39,093 nucleotides of DNA from GWF sp031972135 (GCA_031972135.1 DALYFH010000006.1:1-39093); one strand, 5' to 3'; numbered from the stretch's first letter, positions 1 to 8,559 are shown. The notes: a model not told the origin generated them from the sequence alone. Made by a program: numbers and translations.

Positions 1-2
1 AT

Positions 3-1706
3 AACCATCCCGGGATTGATATCTCGGGCATCGCACGAGCTGTTGTCAATAATTTTTCTTGCGCCTTTAACCTTGAACCTTGCACCTCATCGCTTCAAGG
101 CGGGAGCACCATTACTCAGCAGTTAATCAAAAATACCCTACTTTCATCTGAACGCACTATTACTCGCAAGCTCAAAGAAGTCGTTCTAGCACTACTTACC
201 GAATCTATGTATACAAAAGACGAGATCTTAGAAATGTACCTCAACCAGGTGCCATATGGGGGTACTGCATATGGGATACAAGAGGCCTCACGCCAATATC
301 TAGGAAAAAGCGTAGAGAGCACTACTCTCGCCGAAGCAGCATTCCTAACTGGACTCCCTGTCTCTCCAACCACCCTCTCGCCCTTTGGGACTACGCCATA
401 TTTAGCAAAGATTAGACAGCATCAAGTTCTCGAAAGGATGGTTCAGTTAAACATGATTACAGAAGATGAAAAAGTAAAAGCTGTCTCAGAATCAATTAAC
501 TTAAACCCGAGTAGTAGCCAGATCTTGGCACCTCACTTTGTTATGTATGTTAGGAGTCTACTAGCCAAAGAATACGGCGAATCTACTCTGAGCAGGGGTG
601 GTCTAACTGTGACTACTACTCTAGATTTAGACCTCCAAAATAAAATGCAGCAAGAAATAAACGCTGAGCTAACTAAACTCAAAAATCTAAATGTAAATAA
701 TGGCGCTGGGTTGATCATTAGTCCACAAAACGGCGAAATATTAGCGATGGTCGGATCCCGCAACTTCTTTGACATAACTAGTGACGGACAAGTCAACATT
801 ACACTCTCAGAGAGACAGCCAGGCAGCTCGATAAAGCCCTTAACTTATGCACTTGCCTTTATGCGTGGGATGAATCCGAGCAGCACTATCGACGATGCAC
901 CTATTTGTTTTAGACAACAAGGTTCAAAAGATTATTGTCCAAAAAACTATGACGGCAGCTATCATGGCAAAGTAACACTAAAGACAGCTCTTGGGAGCTC
1001 ATATAACATCCCTGCAATCAAACTGCTCAATAGCCTAGGTGTCGACAACCTGGTCGAACTTGCCAGGTCAATGGGTATAAGCACCTGGAGTGACCCTTCT
1101 CGGTTTGGCTTAGCCCTAACTCTGGGTGGAGGCGAAGTAACGATGCTCGACCTCTCTCAGGCTTACTCAGTCTTTGCCAACAATGGCACCAAAGTACCAC
1201 TTAACCCTATCCTCAAAGTCCAAGATGCCGGGGGCAACCAACTAAGTCTTACAAAGTCATATGAGACTACTCAGGTCATCCCCGAAACTGTTGCCTTTCA
1301 GATTAACCAAACTCTCTCTGATAATAACGCCAGGAGTCCTGCCTTTGGCTTCAACTCTGTCTTAAACATCAAAAACAAAACAGTGGCAGTCAAAACAGGT
1401 ACTACCAACAACTTAAGAGACAACTGGACGATCGGCTACACCCCAGATTATTTAGTAGCTACCTGGGTCGGCAACAACGACAACTCTCCGATGAGCAGTG
1501 TGGTCTCTGGCATCACGGGAGCAAGTCCAATCTGGAGTCGTACTATGCAGAGTTTGCTCGATGGTCGCGCCGACACCCCCTTCAAAAAGCCGGATACAAT
1601 AGTACGTGCCAGAGCCTCTTGCGAGAGCAAGCACTACGAGTATTTTATAAAAGGCCAAGAACCGGAATTAAATTGTGAATCGCTAGAAGCCGGGAAGATT
1701 CTCTAA
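3..1706 (+). CDS. Penicillin-binding protein 1A-type transglycosylase/transpeptidase, 5' end outside window
   Basis: Bifunctional class A penicillin-binding protein that polymerises and crosslinks peptidoglycan at the outer face of the membrane. The frame is open from base 3, so the N-terminus and membrane anchor lie upstream of the window. Visible GT51 motifs are HPGIDISGIARAVV, GGSTITQQLIKN, RKLKEVVLALL and KDEILEMYLNQVPYG. The transpeptidase domain has SSIK (catalytic Ser codon 825-827), SYN (from 999) and KTGT (from 1392), so it should be active. The fragment is 567 residues; the tail after KTG is short and no PASTA repeats are seen. The stop overlaps the end of the convergent small gene by 1 nt or abuts it. 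Function is firm from motifs; the exact subclass is not. Confidence 0.95.
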   Translation, partial: NHPGIDISGIARAVVNNFSCAFNLEPCTSSLQGGSTITQQLIKNTLLSSERTITRKLKEVVLALLTESMYTKDEILEMYLNQVPYGGTAYGIQEASRQYLGKSVESTTLAEAAFLTGLPVSPTTLSPFGTTPYLAKIRQHQVLERMVQLNMITEDEKVKAVSESINLNPSSSQILAPHFVMYVRSLLAKEYGESTLSRGGLTVTTTLDLDLQNKMQQEINAELTKLKNLNVNNGAGLIISPQNGEILAMVGSRNFFDITSDGQVNITLSERQPGSSIKPLTYALAFMRGMNPSSTIDDAPICFRQQGSKDYCPKNYDGSYHGKVTLKTALGSSYNIPAIKLLNSLGVDNLVELARSMGISTWSDPSRFGLALTLGGGEVTMLDLSQAYSVFANNGTKVPLNPILKVQDAGGNQLSLTKSYETTQVIPETVAFQINQTLSDNNARSPAFGFNSVLNIKNKTVAVKTGTTNNLRDNWTIGYTPDYLVATWVGNNDNSPMSSVVSGITGASPIWSRTMQSLLDGRADTPFKKPDTIVRARASCESKHYEYFIKGQEPELNCESLEAGKIL

Positions 1707-1918
1707 TAGCCAGTATTTATCTCACCTGCAATCCATAGTAAAAAACCGACTGTTATTACGACCAGTAACAGTATAAATCCACTCCACCGCGCTATTTTGT
1801 CTTTTTTCTTCTGGGTTCGCCTTTTTTCAGCACCCTCTTTTCGTTTAGCTTTTTTTTCCTCTTTTTCACTCACTTCTTCGGTTTCAACCGCATCTAGCTC
1901 CGCATCATTTTTTCTCAT
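1703..1918 (-). CDS. Small Lys/Glu-rich single-pass membrane protein
   Basis: Unrecognised 71-residue protein. Residues 1-45 are almost entirely Lys, Glu, Arg and Ala and look helical; residues 46-67 form one hydrophobic membrane segment (WSGFILLLVVITVGFLLWIAG) shown here by position only, followed by a six-residue tail. Its ATG overlaps the cmk stop by 4 nt (ATGA-type), so it is translationally coupled to cytidylate kinase. By topology the charged part should be cytoplasmic. No catalytic motif is visible. It could be a small envelope or secretion accessory protein, but the sequence does not show which. Confidence 0.7.
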   Translation of the reverse strand: MRKNDAELDAVETEEVSEKEEKKAKRKEGAEKRRTQKKKDKIARWSGFILLLVVITVGFLLWIAGEINTGY

Positions 1919-2628
1919 ACTGATGGTCCATCGTGAGTTAGCTCATTTACTCTCTCTACTATCTTTTCTGCAACTAGATCTATTGTCATGCCTGTCGTAT
2001 CTAGTACCCATGCACCAGGAACTTTCTTAAGTGGTGCAATCGATCGGTTGCTATCCCGCTCATCTCTCTCTACCAAATCAGCGTGAACTGTTTCGATACT
2101 TATGTCTTCACCTCTCATCAAAAGCTCTCGATGTCTACGCCTGGCCCTCTCCATCGCTTCCGCTTCCATATATATCTTAAGGTCGGCATTAGGCAAAACC
2201 ACACTCGTAATATCTCTCCCCTCCATCACCACGTTATTAGTTTCGGCGATTGTTCTAGCCATCGGCGTGATCAGATCTCGCACCTCTGCATATTGAGTAA
2301 TTACTGATACACCCTTAGAAACTTCTTCAGTTCTTACTTTCCAGCTCACATCTTCGCCGTCGAGGATTACTGTACAGAGCCTACCATCTCTCTCTTCATC
2401 TGTCGGAACACGTAGTGACACTTGGGGGTTGGTCTCTTTGAGTTTTGCGGCAACACTCTTCTCATCAGATAGTGCTACACCTTCTCTAATCATCTTGAGC
2501 GCGAGCGCTCGATACATTGCTCCAGTATCAACGTAAAGATATCCTAGTCTCTGTGCGACCAACTTTGCCGTTGTCCCCTTGCCTGCTGCGACAGGACCAT
2601 CAATTGCAATATGAAATGTTTTCTTCAC
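1915..2628 (-). CDS. cmk: Cytidylate kinase
   Basis: Phosphorylates CMP/dCMP with ATP in pyrimidine salvage, cytoplasmic. From the GTG at 2628 the protein is 237 residues, the usual family size. It has the P-loop GPVAAGKGT near residue 10, the VDTGAMYRALAL segment and the NMP-binding EGRDITSVVLPNADLKIYMEA region. A longer in-frame ATG at 2670 exists, but it would lie inside the palindromic element at 2655-2804 and add residues not expected in the family. The GTG also has a TACGAT hexamer 7 nt upstream, like other promoter-proximal genes here. Followed with a 4-nt overlap by the small membrane protein. Confidence 0.93.
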   Translation of the reverse strand: MKKTFHIAIDGPVAAGKGTTAKLVAQRLGYLYVDTGAMYRALALKMIREGVALSDEKSVAAKLKETNPQVSLRVPTDEERDGRLCTVILDGEDVSWKVRTEEVSKGVSVITQYAEVRDLITPMARTIAETNNVVMEGRDITSVVLPNADLKIYMEAEAMERARRRHRELLMRGEDISIETVHADLVERDERDSNRSIAPLKKVPGAWVLDTTGMTIDLVAEKIVERVNELTHDGPSV

Positions 2629-2635
2629 GCTAATT

Positions 2636-2641
2636 ATCGTA
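2636..2641 (-). promoter_or_regulatory. Putative -10 box for leaderless cmk
   Basis: On the minus strand TACGAT is followed by 7 nt (AATTAGC) and the GTG start. No Shine-Dalgarno sequence fits between them. This matches the TAnnnT plus 6-8 nt spacing at many other first genes in the window. Confidence 0.5.
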
Positions 2642-2654
2642 CCACATCGATGAA

Positions 2655-2804
2655 ATATATACTCGAGCATATTTTTGTGAAGTGTAAGTACGAGTAGTCA
2701 AGCAAAAACACTCAAAGCGAATATCACGAAGTGGACTATGAGCGACAGAGTTTTTGCCTGACACGAGATTCTCACTAACAAAAATATGCTCGAGTGGTAT
2801 ATAT
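2655..2804. repeat. Structured palindromic element, family A, copy 1
   Basis: A 150-bp imperfect palindrome between divergent cmk and ldh. The outer stem is 17 bp perfect (2662-2678 with 2778-2794). A conserved internal loop follows (GTGTAAGTACGAG on the left, CGAGATTCTCACTA on the right). The middle stem GCAAAAAC (2702-2709) pairs with GTTTTTGC (2750-2757), flanked by TCAA and CTGA. The top has a small hairpin CAC-GAA-GTG (2725-2733). Copies at 17382 and 38567 share the loops but have different, still paired stems. Right next to it lies the ldh -10 box. Confidence 0.85.
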
Positions 2805-2805
2805 T
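2800..2805 (+). promoter_or_regulatory. Putative -10 box for leaderless ldh
   Basis: TATATT at 2800-2805 is followed by 7 nt (agaatca) and the ATG at 2813. No ribosome binding site is present. It sits at the outer end of the right arm of the palindromic element, so folding of that element and promoter use may interact. Confidence 0.5.
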
Positions 2806-2812
2806 AGAATCA

Positions 2813-3736
2813 ATGCTCAAACAAGAAACGTTCAAAGTTGCCATAGTTGGTTTAGGTCGAGTCGGTATCACGACAGCCTACGCTATCCTCCTCAAAGGTC
2901 TAGCTACCGAACTAGTCCTCTTTAGTAGAGAAATAGAAAAAGCCGACGGCGAAAAAGCCGACCTAGAACATGGCATGCCCTTCTATCCCAAGTGCAACAT
3001 TATCGCAAGTAGCAACTACGAAGATCTCGCAGGCACTGATCTTGTCATCTTTACGGCAGGCTGCGCCCAAAAGCCAGGAGAAACTAGATTAGACCTAGCC
3101 AAAAACAACTGCTCGATAGTTGATTCAATAATCCCAAAAATCGTCAAACATGCTCCACACACCTTAATACTTATGGTTGCTAACCCTGTAGACATCATGA
3201 CTTTTCGTGCCGCAACCAAGGCTGGGTTCGCTGAAGGTAGAGTTTTTGGGAGTGGGACCCTCTTAGACACTGCTCGTTTTAGACTACATCTAAGCAAAGG
3301 AATAAATATCAGCGCCAAGAGTATCCACGCCTATATCTTGGGAGAGCACGGTGACTCTAGTTTTGCAGCAACAAGCACAGCCACAATTGGTGGCAAACCA
3401 ATCCTCAGCTTCCCTGAGATGTCTCCCGAACATATCCAGTGGGCACAGGACCAAACTCGCAAAGATGCCTATAAGATCATTAGCGGCAAAGGGGCTACCT
3501 ACTATGGTATCGCGAGCGCCGTTACTCATATAGTCGAGACAATCATGCGCGACAGCAAAAAAATTATTCCTCTATCAACCCCTCTAACAGGACAGTATGG
3601 CTTAACTAACGTTAGTCTCTCGCTCCCCTGTATTCTCGGCAGAAACGGTGTCGAGCGCGTGATCGACTTACCACTCTCAGTGAAAGAGCAAGCTGCCCTC
3701 CACAGCTCTGCAAAAAGTATCCGCGAGAACATGTAA
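2813..3736 (+). CDS. ldh: L-lactate dehydrogenase
   Basis: Reduces pyruvate to L-lactate with NADH, regenerating NAD+ for fermentation; cytoplasmic. The 307-residue protein has the Rossmann motif GLGRVG and the loop CAQKPGETRLDL, whose Gln (rather than Arg) is the family marker for lactate over malate. It also has the catalytic DTARFR and GEHGDS segments with Asp, Arg and His. The ATG at 2813 is preferred over one 27 nt upstream because it starts just before the first beta strand (MLKQETFKVAIVG) and has a -10 box 7 nt upstream. It is monocistronic, ending at a family B palindromic element. Confidence 0.95.
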   Translation: MLKQETFKVAIVGLGRVGITTAYAILLKGLATELVLFSREIEKADGEKADLEHGMPFYPKCNIIASSNYEDLAGTDLVIFTAGCAQKPGETRLDLAKNNCSIVDSIIPKIVKHAPHTLILMVANPVDIMTFRAATKAGFAEGRVFGSGTLLDTARFRLHLSKGINISAKSIHAYILGEHGDSSFAATSTATIGGKPILSFPEMSPEHIQWAQDQTRKDAYKIISGKGATYYGIASAVTHIVETIMRDSKKIIPLSTPLTGQYGLTNVSLSLPCILGRNGVERVIDLPLSVKEQAALHSSAKSIRENM

Positions 3737-3747
3737 TTCTCAGTTAA

Positions 3748-3894
3748 CTTGCGAGCAGTTAAGGCGCAGGAGTATCTCGCAGTCAAAAAATTTATCGCAG
3801 AGCGGGTAGCTCGAGATCGAGGTCGCTGCAACACATGTTGCAGATAGACCGCTTTTTTGCGCGATGGTACTCCGAACCTTTATATGCGAGCAAG
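3748..3894. repeat. Structured palindromic element, family B, copy 1
   Basis: Fills the spacer between convergent ldh and the sugar kinase. Outer pairings are CTTGC/GCAAG (3748-3752 with 3890-3894), AAGG/CCTT (3761-3764 with 3877-3880) and GGAGTA/TACTCC (3769-3774 with 3868-3873), then an A6 run (3785-3790) opposite a T6 run (3853-3858). The core has hairpin 1 GAGC-GGGTA-GCTC (3800-3803/3809-3812), the junction GAGATCGAGG, and hairpin 2 CTGCAAC-ACAT-GTTGCAG (3826-3843). Closest relative is the copy at 33314; every stem differs but stays paired. Confidence 0.85.
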
Positions 3895-3902
3895 AAATAT
3901 CG

Positions 3903-4856
3903 CTACCGGCTAACTTCCGCAAGCGTCAGTAGCCCTTTTTTTGCCCCAACAGCTGATAGCACTGCAGTCGCATTCTTTTTTCCCCACAAAATAGCTGACT
4001 CGTAACTTTTGCCATATGCGACTCCTGCCACATAACCTGAGGCAAAAGCATCCCCCGCCCCAGTGGTATCAACTACTTTTTTAACTTTTTCTCCCTCATA
4101 AAAATGAACTTTCCCAGCAATACTTACCTTGCCGCCTCTCGCTCCATCTGTGATCACACTCACATGGGCTCCAGGTAGTGGCTGTAGACTGCTCCATAGG
4201 GCATCATCACTAAAATCAATTCCCCAGAGTTTACTTGCTTCCTCACGGTTAACAAATAGTATCTCTACTTTTGATAACAAACCTAGTAGCTTGTCTCTAT
4301 GCTCGATCTCTTTTGTTCCAGGATTCAATGCAACTCTGATCTTTTTCTGATTTGCCCAGGTAACAAGATTTTTTAACAGATCCATGTTCCCGCCAAGCGA
4401 TGAAATATACAACCACTTAGTTTCTAGATCTTCTAGTGGTATGTCTCTCTTAGAGAGCATCGCTGACGCGCCACGGTGGACCATAATGCTCCTACCCCCA
4501 TCATCAGCAATTAGAATTACAGATACAGCAGTCGTCTCATCAGCCTCTTGAACTAGGAACCTTGTATCTACTCCATCTTCTTCTAGCTCTTTGTGAATAA
4601 GTAAAGCTTGGGGATCATTACCCATTTCAGCAATTACTGCTGTCTTTAACTCTTTTCTGGCAAAAGAGACTGCAGTATTAGTCGCTCCTCCCCCTGTTGT
4701 GATCACTACTTGCTCTACCTCCATCTTGCCACCGTACACCTGACACATCGCAATACCGCCAGGCAAATCATTCGACTGAACCACCTTAAACTTCTCAGAG
4801 CGCATAAAAATATCAAGAACTGCAGCACCCACCGTCACCACATCATAATTTGTCAT
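3903..4856 (-). CDS. PfkB-family carbohydrate kinase (ribokinase-like)
   Basis: ATP-dependent sugar or nucleoside kinase of 317 residues, cytoplasmic. The first PfkB signature is TTGGGATNTAVSFARK (about residues 53-68). The second, DTTGAGDAFASGYVAG (about 265), contains the catalytic Asp and the anion hole. The substrate cannot be read from the sequence. Its position, overlapping the transketolase C-half by 14 nt at the end of a pentose phosphate cluster, favours ribose or another pentose/hexose sugar over a nucleoside. It ends at a convergent palindromic element that may close the operon. Confidence 0.88.
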   Translation of the reverse strand: MTNYDVVTVGAAVLDIFMRSEKFKVVQSNDLPGGIAMCQVYGGKMEVEQVVITTGGGATNTAVSFARKELKTAVIAEMGNDPQALLIHKELEEDGVDTRFLVQEADETTAVSVILIADDGGRSIMVHRGASAMLSKRDIPLEDLETKWLYISSLGGNMDLLKNLVTWANQKKIRVALNPGTKEIEHRDKLLGLLSKVEILFVNREEASKLWGIDFSDDALWSSLQPLPGAHVSVITDGARGGKVSIAGKVHFYEGEKVKKVVDTTGAGDAFASGYVAGVAYGKSYESAILWGKKNATAVLSAVGAKKGLLTLAEVSR

Positions 4857-5811
4857 AGGTGTAGTCTATCACAGCCTGCTCGAGGCTCTCCTGGTCTATT
4901 CCCATCGCTTTATATACCTCTTCCCATTGCCCACTTATACCAAAAGTGTCTTTGATCCCGAGTCTTAGCTGCGGCACCCCGATCCCACCCAATACTTCAG
5001 CAACAGCCCCGCCTAGTCCTCCTGATATTTGGTGATCTTCGATAGTTACTACTCTCCTTGTTCGCTCAGCACTATAGAGTATGGTCTCCGCATCTATTGG
5101 TTTGATTGTGCTCGCATTAATGACTTCACACTCAATCCCGAGCGTCGACAAACGCTCAGCGATTAGTAGACTCTGATATACCTGGATCCCACATGCGACA
5201 ATTGTTAAATCCCGCCCCTCTCTCAGTATCCAGGCCTTACCTATCTCAAAATCATGAGGTTTCATAAATACTGGGGTGTCAGGTCTCGTAGTCCTGATAT
5301 AGACAGGACCAACGTGGTGATAGCTCGCAGCAATTGCGCTCGCACATTCGCTAGCATCAGCTGGTGCGAGAACTACCATATTAGGCAACACTCTCATAAT
5401 GGCTATATCTTCGGTTCCCATGTGCGATGGCCCATTTACTCCCACCGAAACTCCAGCATGACTCCCTATTATCTTAACGTTAGCCTTTGAGAGAGCAATA
5501 GACACTCTTGACTGCTCCCAGTTACGACCAGGAGAGAATGTGGCATAGCTTGCCATAAAGGGTATCTTTCCAGCAAACGAGAGTCCAGCAGCGACCCCGG
5601 CCATATTCTGCTCTGCCACCCCCACTTCGATAAATCTATCGGGGTACTTTTCTGCAAAATCTTGAATTCTCACACTCTCGGCGAGGTCTCCAGATAAAAC
5701 AACCACTCGCTTATCACTCGCTATACTCTCTAGTCCCGCAGCCACTCCAGATCTTATGGCTTTAAGCTCAGGCGTCCGCCATGTAGAGATGAGTAGGTTG
5801 GTGTTATACAT
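4843..5811 (-). CDS. Transketolase, C-terminal subunit
   Basis: C-terminal half of a split transketolase, 322 residues, carrying the pyrimidine-binding and C-terminal domains. With the N-terminal subunit it forms the thiamine diphosphate enzyme that moves two-carbon units between pentose, hexose and triose phosphates. The pyrimidine domain is visible from DKRVVVLSGDLAES to IRTTRPDTPVF, with FIEVGVAEQNMAGVAAGL holding the catalytic Glu that activates the cofactor. The C-terminal domain starts near LTIVACGIQVYQS. The partner gene is upstream, separated by a 134-nt spacer filled with palindromic element 5827-5947, which is unusual between two subunits needed in equal amounts. A 14-nt overlap couples it to the kinase downstream. 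Confidence 0.92.
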   Translation of the reverse strand: MYNTNLLISTWRTPELKAIRSGVAAGLESIASDKRVVVLSGDLAESVRIQDFAEKYPDRFIEVGVAEQNMAGVAAGLSFAGKIPFMASYATFSPGRNWEQSRVSIALSKANVKIIGSHAGVSVGVNGPSHMGTEDIAIMRVLPNMVVLAPADASECASAIAASYHHVGPVYIRTTRPDTPVFMKPHDFEIGKAWILREGRDLTIVACGIQVYQSLLIAERLSTLGIECEVINASTIKPIDAETILYSAERTRRVVTIEDHQISGGLGGAVAEVLGGIGVPQLRLGIKDTFGISGQWEEVYKAMGIDQESLEQAVIDYTYDKL

Positions 5812-5826
5812 ATACAGATTTTGTTA

Positions 5827-5947
5827 AAACAACTAATTTTTTGTGACATGCGAGCACTGCTTCAAGAAAAATCAACGAAGCGCGATAGCAATTGAGGTGA
5901 TTTTTCCTGAAAGGCGCGCAACCCGGAGCAAAAAAATTACGTTGTTT
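5827..5947. repeat. Structured palindromic element, family A (divergent subtype), copy 2
   Basis: Lies between the two transketolase genes. The outer stem pairs AAACAAC-TAATTTTTT-G (5827-5843) with the region 5929-5947, with two one-base irregularities, and reaches into the stop codon of the N-subunit gene. The middle stem GAAAAATCA (5866-5874) pairs perfectly with TGATTTTTC (5898-5906) and is framed by TTCAA on the left and CTGA on the right, as in the other family A copies. The loop (acgaagcgcgatagc...) resembles the copy at 38567. Confidence 0.75.
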
Positions 5948-6746
5948 ATTCATAAGTTTTCTCTAGCTCAGCGAGAGCCCTCTCCAATTCATCTTTTGTA
6001 ATCGTTTTATCATGCCACTCTGGTGAGTTCTCCATAAACGATACCCCCTTACCCGCAACCGTATTTGCAACGATCATTGTTGGACATCCATGTACAGTTT
6101 TAGCTCTCTCTATCCCCTCATAAACACTCTTTGGGTCATTCCCATTAACTGTTAGGGTGTGCAGTCCAAAAGACTCAAACCTCCCCTCCAAGTTTCCGTA
6201 GGTCGCTACCTCAGAAATATAGTGTCCTATCTGTATCCTATTTCGATCTAATATAAAAGTTAGGTTGTCCAGCTGTCTACGTACCGCAAAATTAAATGCT
6301 TCCCAGACCTGCCCTTCCTGTATCTCCCCATCCGAAACAAGACAATAAACTCGGGCTTCTTGTCCATCCATCTTATATCCCAGTGCCATGCCACAAGCAA
6401 CAGAGACGCCTTGCCCTAGTGGCCCAGCCGAGACCTCAATCCCAGGGGTCATTCCTCGCTCTGGATGTCCTGGGAGCCTACCCCCTGCTCGCATAAATGT
6501 CTTAAGCTCATCTCTTGGTATATAACCTATTCGCGACAATGCAGCATATTGTATAGGGACATAGTGACCACACGATAATATGATTTTGTCTCTGTTAATA
6601 TCCACCAAATCCGAAAAGTATAGAGTAGCAATTATCTCAGCAGAAGACAGTGGCCCAGCAATGTGTCCAGCTCCTGCCGCATGCACCATCTTTAGTACAT
6701 CAGCACGCAGTCCATTAGCAGTTCTATTAATATCTTGGGCAGACAT
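5946..6746 (-). CDS. Transketolase, N-terminal subunit
   Basis: N-terminal, pyrophosphate-binding half of the split transketolase, 266 residues. Recognisable segments are GAGHIAGPLSSAEIIATLYF, LPGHPERGMTPGIEVSAGPLGQGVSVACGMALG, and the ThDP/Mg motif SDGEIQEGQVWEAFNFA with LDRNRIQIG. One difference from the usual family text is SCGHYVPIQYAAL, where SKGH is more common. A TAAACT hexamer 6 nt before the ATG suggests that transcription of tktN, tktC and the kinase starts here. The first gene of the pair should need equal expression with the second, despite the element between them. Confidence 0.92.
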   Translation of the reverse strand: MSAQDINRTANGLRADVLKMVHAAGAGHIAGPLSSAEIIATLYFSDLVDINRDKIILSCGHYVPIQYAALSRIGYIPRDELKTFMRAGGRLPGHPERGMTPGIEVSAGPLGQGVSVACGMALGYKMDGQEARVYCLVSDGEIQEGQVWEAFNFAVRRQLDNLTFILDRNRIQIGHYISEVATYGNLEGRFESFGLHTLTVNGNDPKSVYEGIERAKTVHGCPTMIVANTVAGKGVSFMENSPEWHDKTITKDELERALAELEKTYE

Positions 6747-6764
6747 ACTTACAGTTTAGCAGCT

Positions 6765-7892
6765 TTATTGATTCCTGACCCAGTGATGAAGGGTGTTGAT
6801 CTCACCCAACTTCCAGAAGAAGAGATGTGATTTGCCATTCACTATTATTTGGTGCGGTGTCGGCCACAGCACACCAGTCGATGCTGGGACTACTGTTTTG
6901 TTTGGACAAGTTACCCCAAAGTCAGAATGACTAGTAAACACGTGCTCAACTATTGAGAAGTTGGAGTCGTTATACATAGCTATATAGCGATTACCATCTT
7001 TCACGACATCTAGGTTAGTTCTATATGTCGAGTCTTTCTTATTAAGTCGAGTTATTTTTTCCAAACTTGCACCACCTTTTAACGACGCCACATACTGTTT
7101 GGTGCCTAATGCATCATGAAAATATACTTCGACCCGCTCACCGTTCACGACCGCACTCGGCGCCCAAGCACCCAGTATGACGTTGCCCTCGTCATCTCGC
7201 GCATCTTCCACGATCACTTTGCCAACAAATGCCCAGTTTTTCCCATCGTCCCCACTTACTGCTAGGCCGATACTATGACGATTTTGCTCGCTTGGGTTAT
7301 TTGGGTTACCTCCGACCAAACTACCCATACTCCCATCGTACCAACGATAGTTTTCAAGGATGGAAAAATAAAGATAGGTAGTGTTGTTAAATCTCACAGC
7401 ACTAGGATCATTAATCTGAACGTTACATTGCGAACCAGGTAGTGCAGCACACCCCACTTTAAACCCTTTAGGGAACACTGTTTTGTAGCTACTATTATTC
7501 TTAAATACCACTGGAGTCTCCGGGAGAATTGTCAAACTAGGTGCGAACTGGCTCCAACTCTTTAAATCACTAGAGCTACTAACCCAAAGTTCTTCTTGTG
7601 AAGCCGGGAACCGGAGTCTTGCTGGATTACTGCGCAGATTAGCGGGTAGGTCTTTGGTCAAACCACCCACGTATAGACTAAAAGAATTAGGATTATTCTG
7701 GACAATAGCAGGATAGGTTAAGCCAGGCACAGTAATCGGGGTATCAGCACCATAACTAGCGGTACTACATACCGAACTTCCTACACTAACCTCATTGATA
7801 CCCACCGACTCAAGCATATAATTTTTCACAACATATACACCGGCCGCTACAACTGCAATTACAGCTATTATGATTACTTTAATATTCTTCAT
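6765..7892 (-). CDS. Membrane-anchored beta-propeller protein, GH43/GH32-like fold
   Basis: A 375-residue exported protein. Residues 4-24 are one hydrophobic segment after MKN, with no obvious cleavage site, so it is probably anchored outside the membrane. The rest has repeated blade-like units (ELWVSSSSDLKSWS, NDPSAVRFNNTTYLYFS, IGLAVSGDDGKNWAFVG, WAPSAVVNGERVEVYFHD, WPTPHQIIVNGKSHLFFW). That pattern is typical of five-bladed glycosidase-like propellers of the GH43/GH32/GH117 type. Catalytic acids cannot be assigned with confidence. It may bind or cleave extracellular polysaccharide, feeding sugars to the pentose pathway genes around it; that link is inference. Confidence 0.6.
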   Translation of the reverse strand: MKNIKVIIIAVIAVVAAGVYVVKNYMLESVGINEVSVGSSVCSTASYGADTPITVPGLTYPAIVQNNPNSFSLYVGGLTKDLPANLRSNPARLRFPASQEELWVSSSSDLKSWSQFAPSLTILPETPVVFKNNSSYKTVFPKGFKVGCAALPGSQCNVQINDPSAVRFNNTTYLYFSILENYRWYDGSMGSLVGGNPNNPSEQNRHSIGLAVSGDDGKNWAFVGKVIVEDARDDEGNVILGAWAPSAVVNGERVEVYFHDALGTKQYVASLKGGASLEKITRLNKKDSTYRTNLDVVKDGNRYIAMYNDSNFSIVEHVFTSHSDFGVTCPNKTVVPASTGVLWPTPHQIIVNGKSHLFFWKLGEINTLHHWVRNQ

Positions 7893-7931
7893 ATATCAAC
7901 CAATATCTCAGAGTGAGTCGCTGGAGTCAAC

Positions 7932-8558
7932 TTAACTCATAAATGCCGACTCATCACAGTGTCTGCAGTGTGAGTGGTCTACTTTATTTAGCGCTTCTTC
8001 CATTTTCTTAATGGTCGGCAATATATCATCGATCCCATCTACTATCCTAAAAACATCCATTTCTTTGGCATCGATCAATAGGTTGTCATGGATCGCCCCG
8101 ATCACAGGTCGCCAAAATGATCCGACCAGGATAAATGGCTTGTGATGACCATAATAAAGTTTGGCTAGTACCCAAGCTGTCCCTAGTTCAGAAATAGTCC
8201 CCGTTCCCCCATTAAACAGCAGGAATATATCCGACTCTTCCATAAGTTTAAACATCCGCTCTATATAGTTATTAGTCTTAACTTCTCGATCAGTATTATT
8301 GGCGAGGTATCTACCTTCAAATCCAGTCGCATTCTCAGGATAGAATGTGACCGAAACCGTCTGCCCATCAACACTCTCTGCTCCTCTTGTTGCCGCATCC
8401 ATTACCCCAGGTCCACCTCCATTAACTACTACATATCCGAGCTTGGCTAGTTTTTTTGCCGCGTGAAATGCAGCTTGATATGCTGGGTGTTCTGGTAGTA
8501 CCGCAGCATCCCCAAAGAATGCTATTTTTTTAAAGTTAACCTGTTTCTTCTTATCCAT
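7932..8558 (-). CDS. LOG-family Rossmann-fold protein (lysine decarboxylase-like)
   Basis: Member of the LOG/TIGR00730-like group, 208 residues. Known relatives are nucleotide 5'-monophosphate phosphoribohydrolases that release a base from a nucleotide. Motifs are IAFFGDAAV at the N-terminus, VVVNGGGPGVMDAATRGA and NGGTGTISELGTAW, the last corresponding to PGGxGTxxE with Asn in place of the first Pro. The start at 8558 has GGAG 10 nt upstream and lies just after the stop of rpe; a longer ATG at 8609 would overlap rpe by 50 nt. The C-terminus ends with an unusual CRHC motif near residue 200 that could bind metal. Ribose 5-phosphate release would fit the neighbouring pentose phosphate genes. 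Confidence 0.85.
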   Translation of the reverse strand: MDKKKQVNFKKIAFFGDAAVLPEHPAYQAAFHAAKKLAKLGYVVVNGGGPGVMDAATRGAESVDGQTVSVTFYPENATGFEGRYLANNTDREVKTNNYIERMFKLMEESDIFLLFNGGTGTISELGTAWVLAKLYYGHHKPFILVGSFWRPVIGAIHDNLLIDAKEMDVFRIVDGIDDILPTIKKMEEALNKVDHSHCRHCDESAFMS

Positions 8559-8559
8559 T

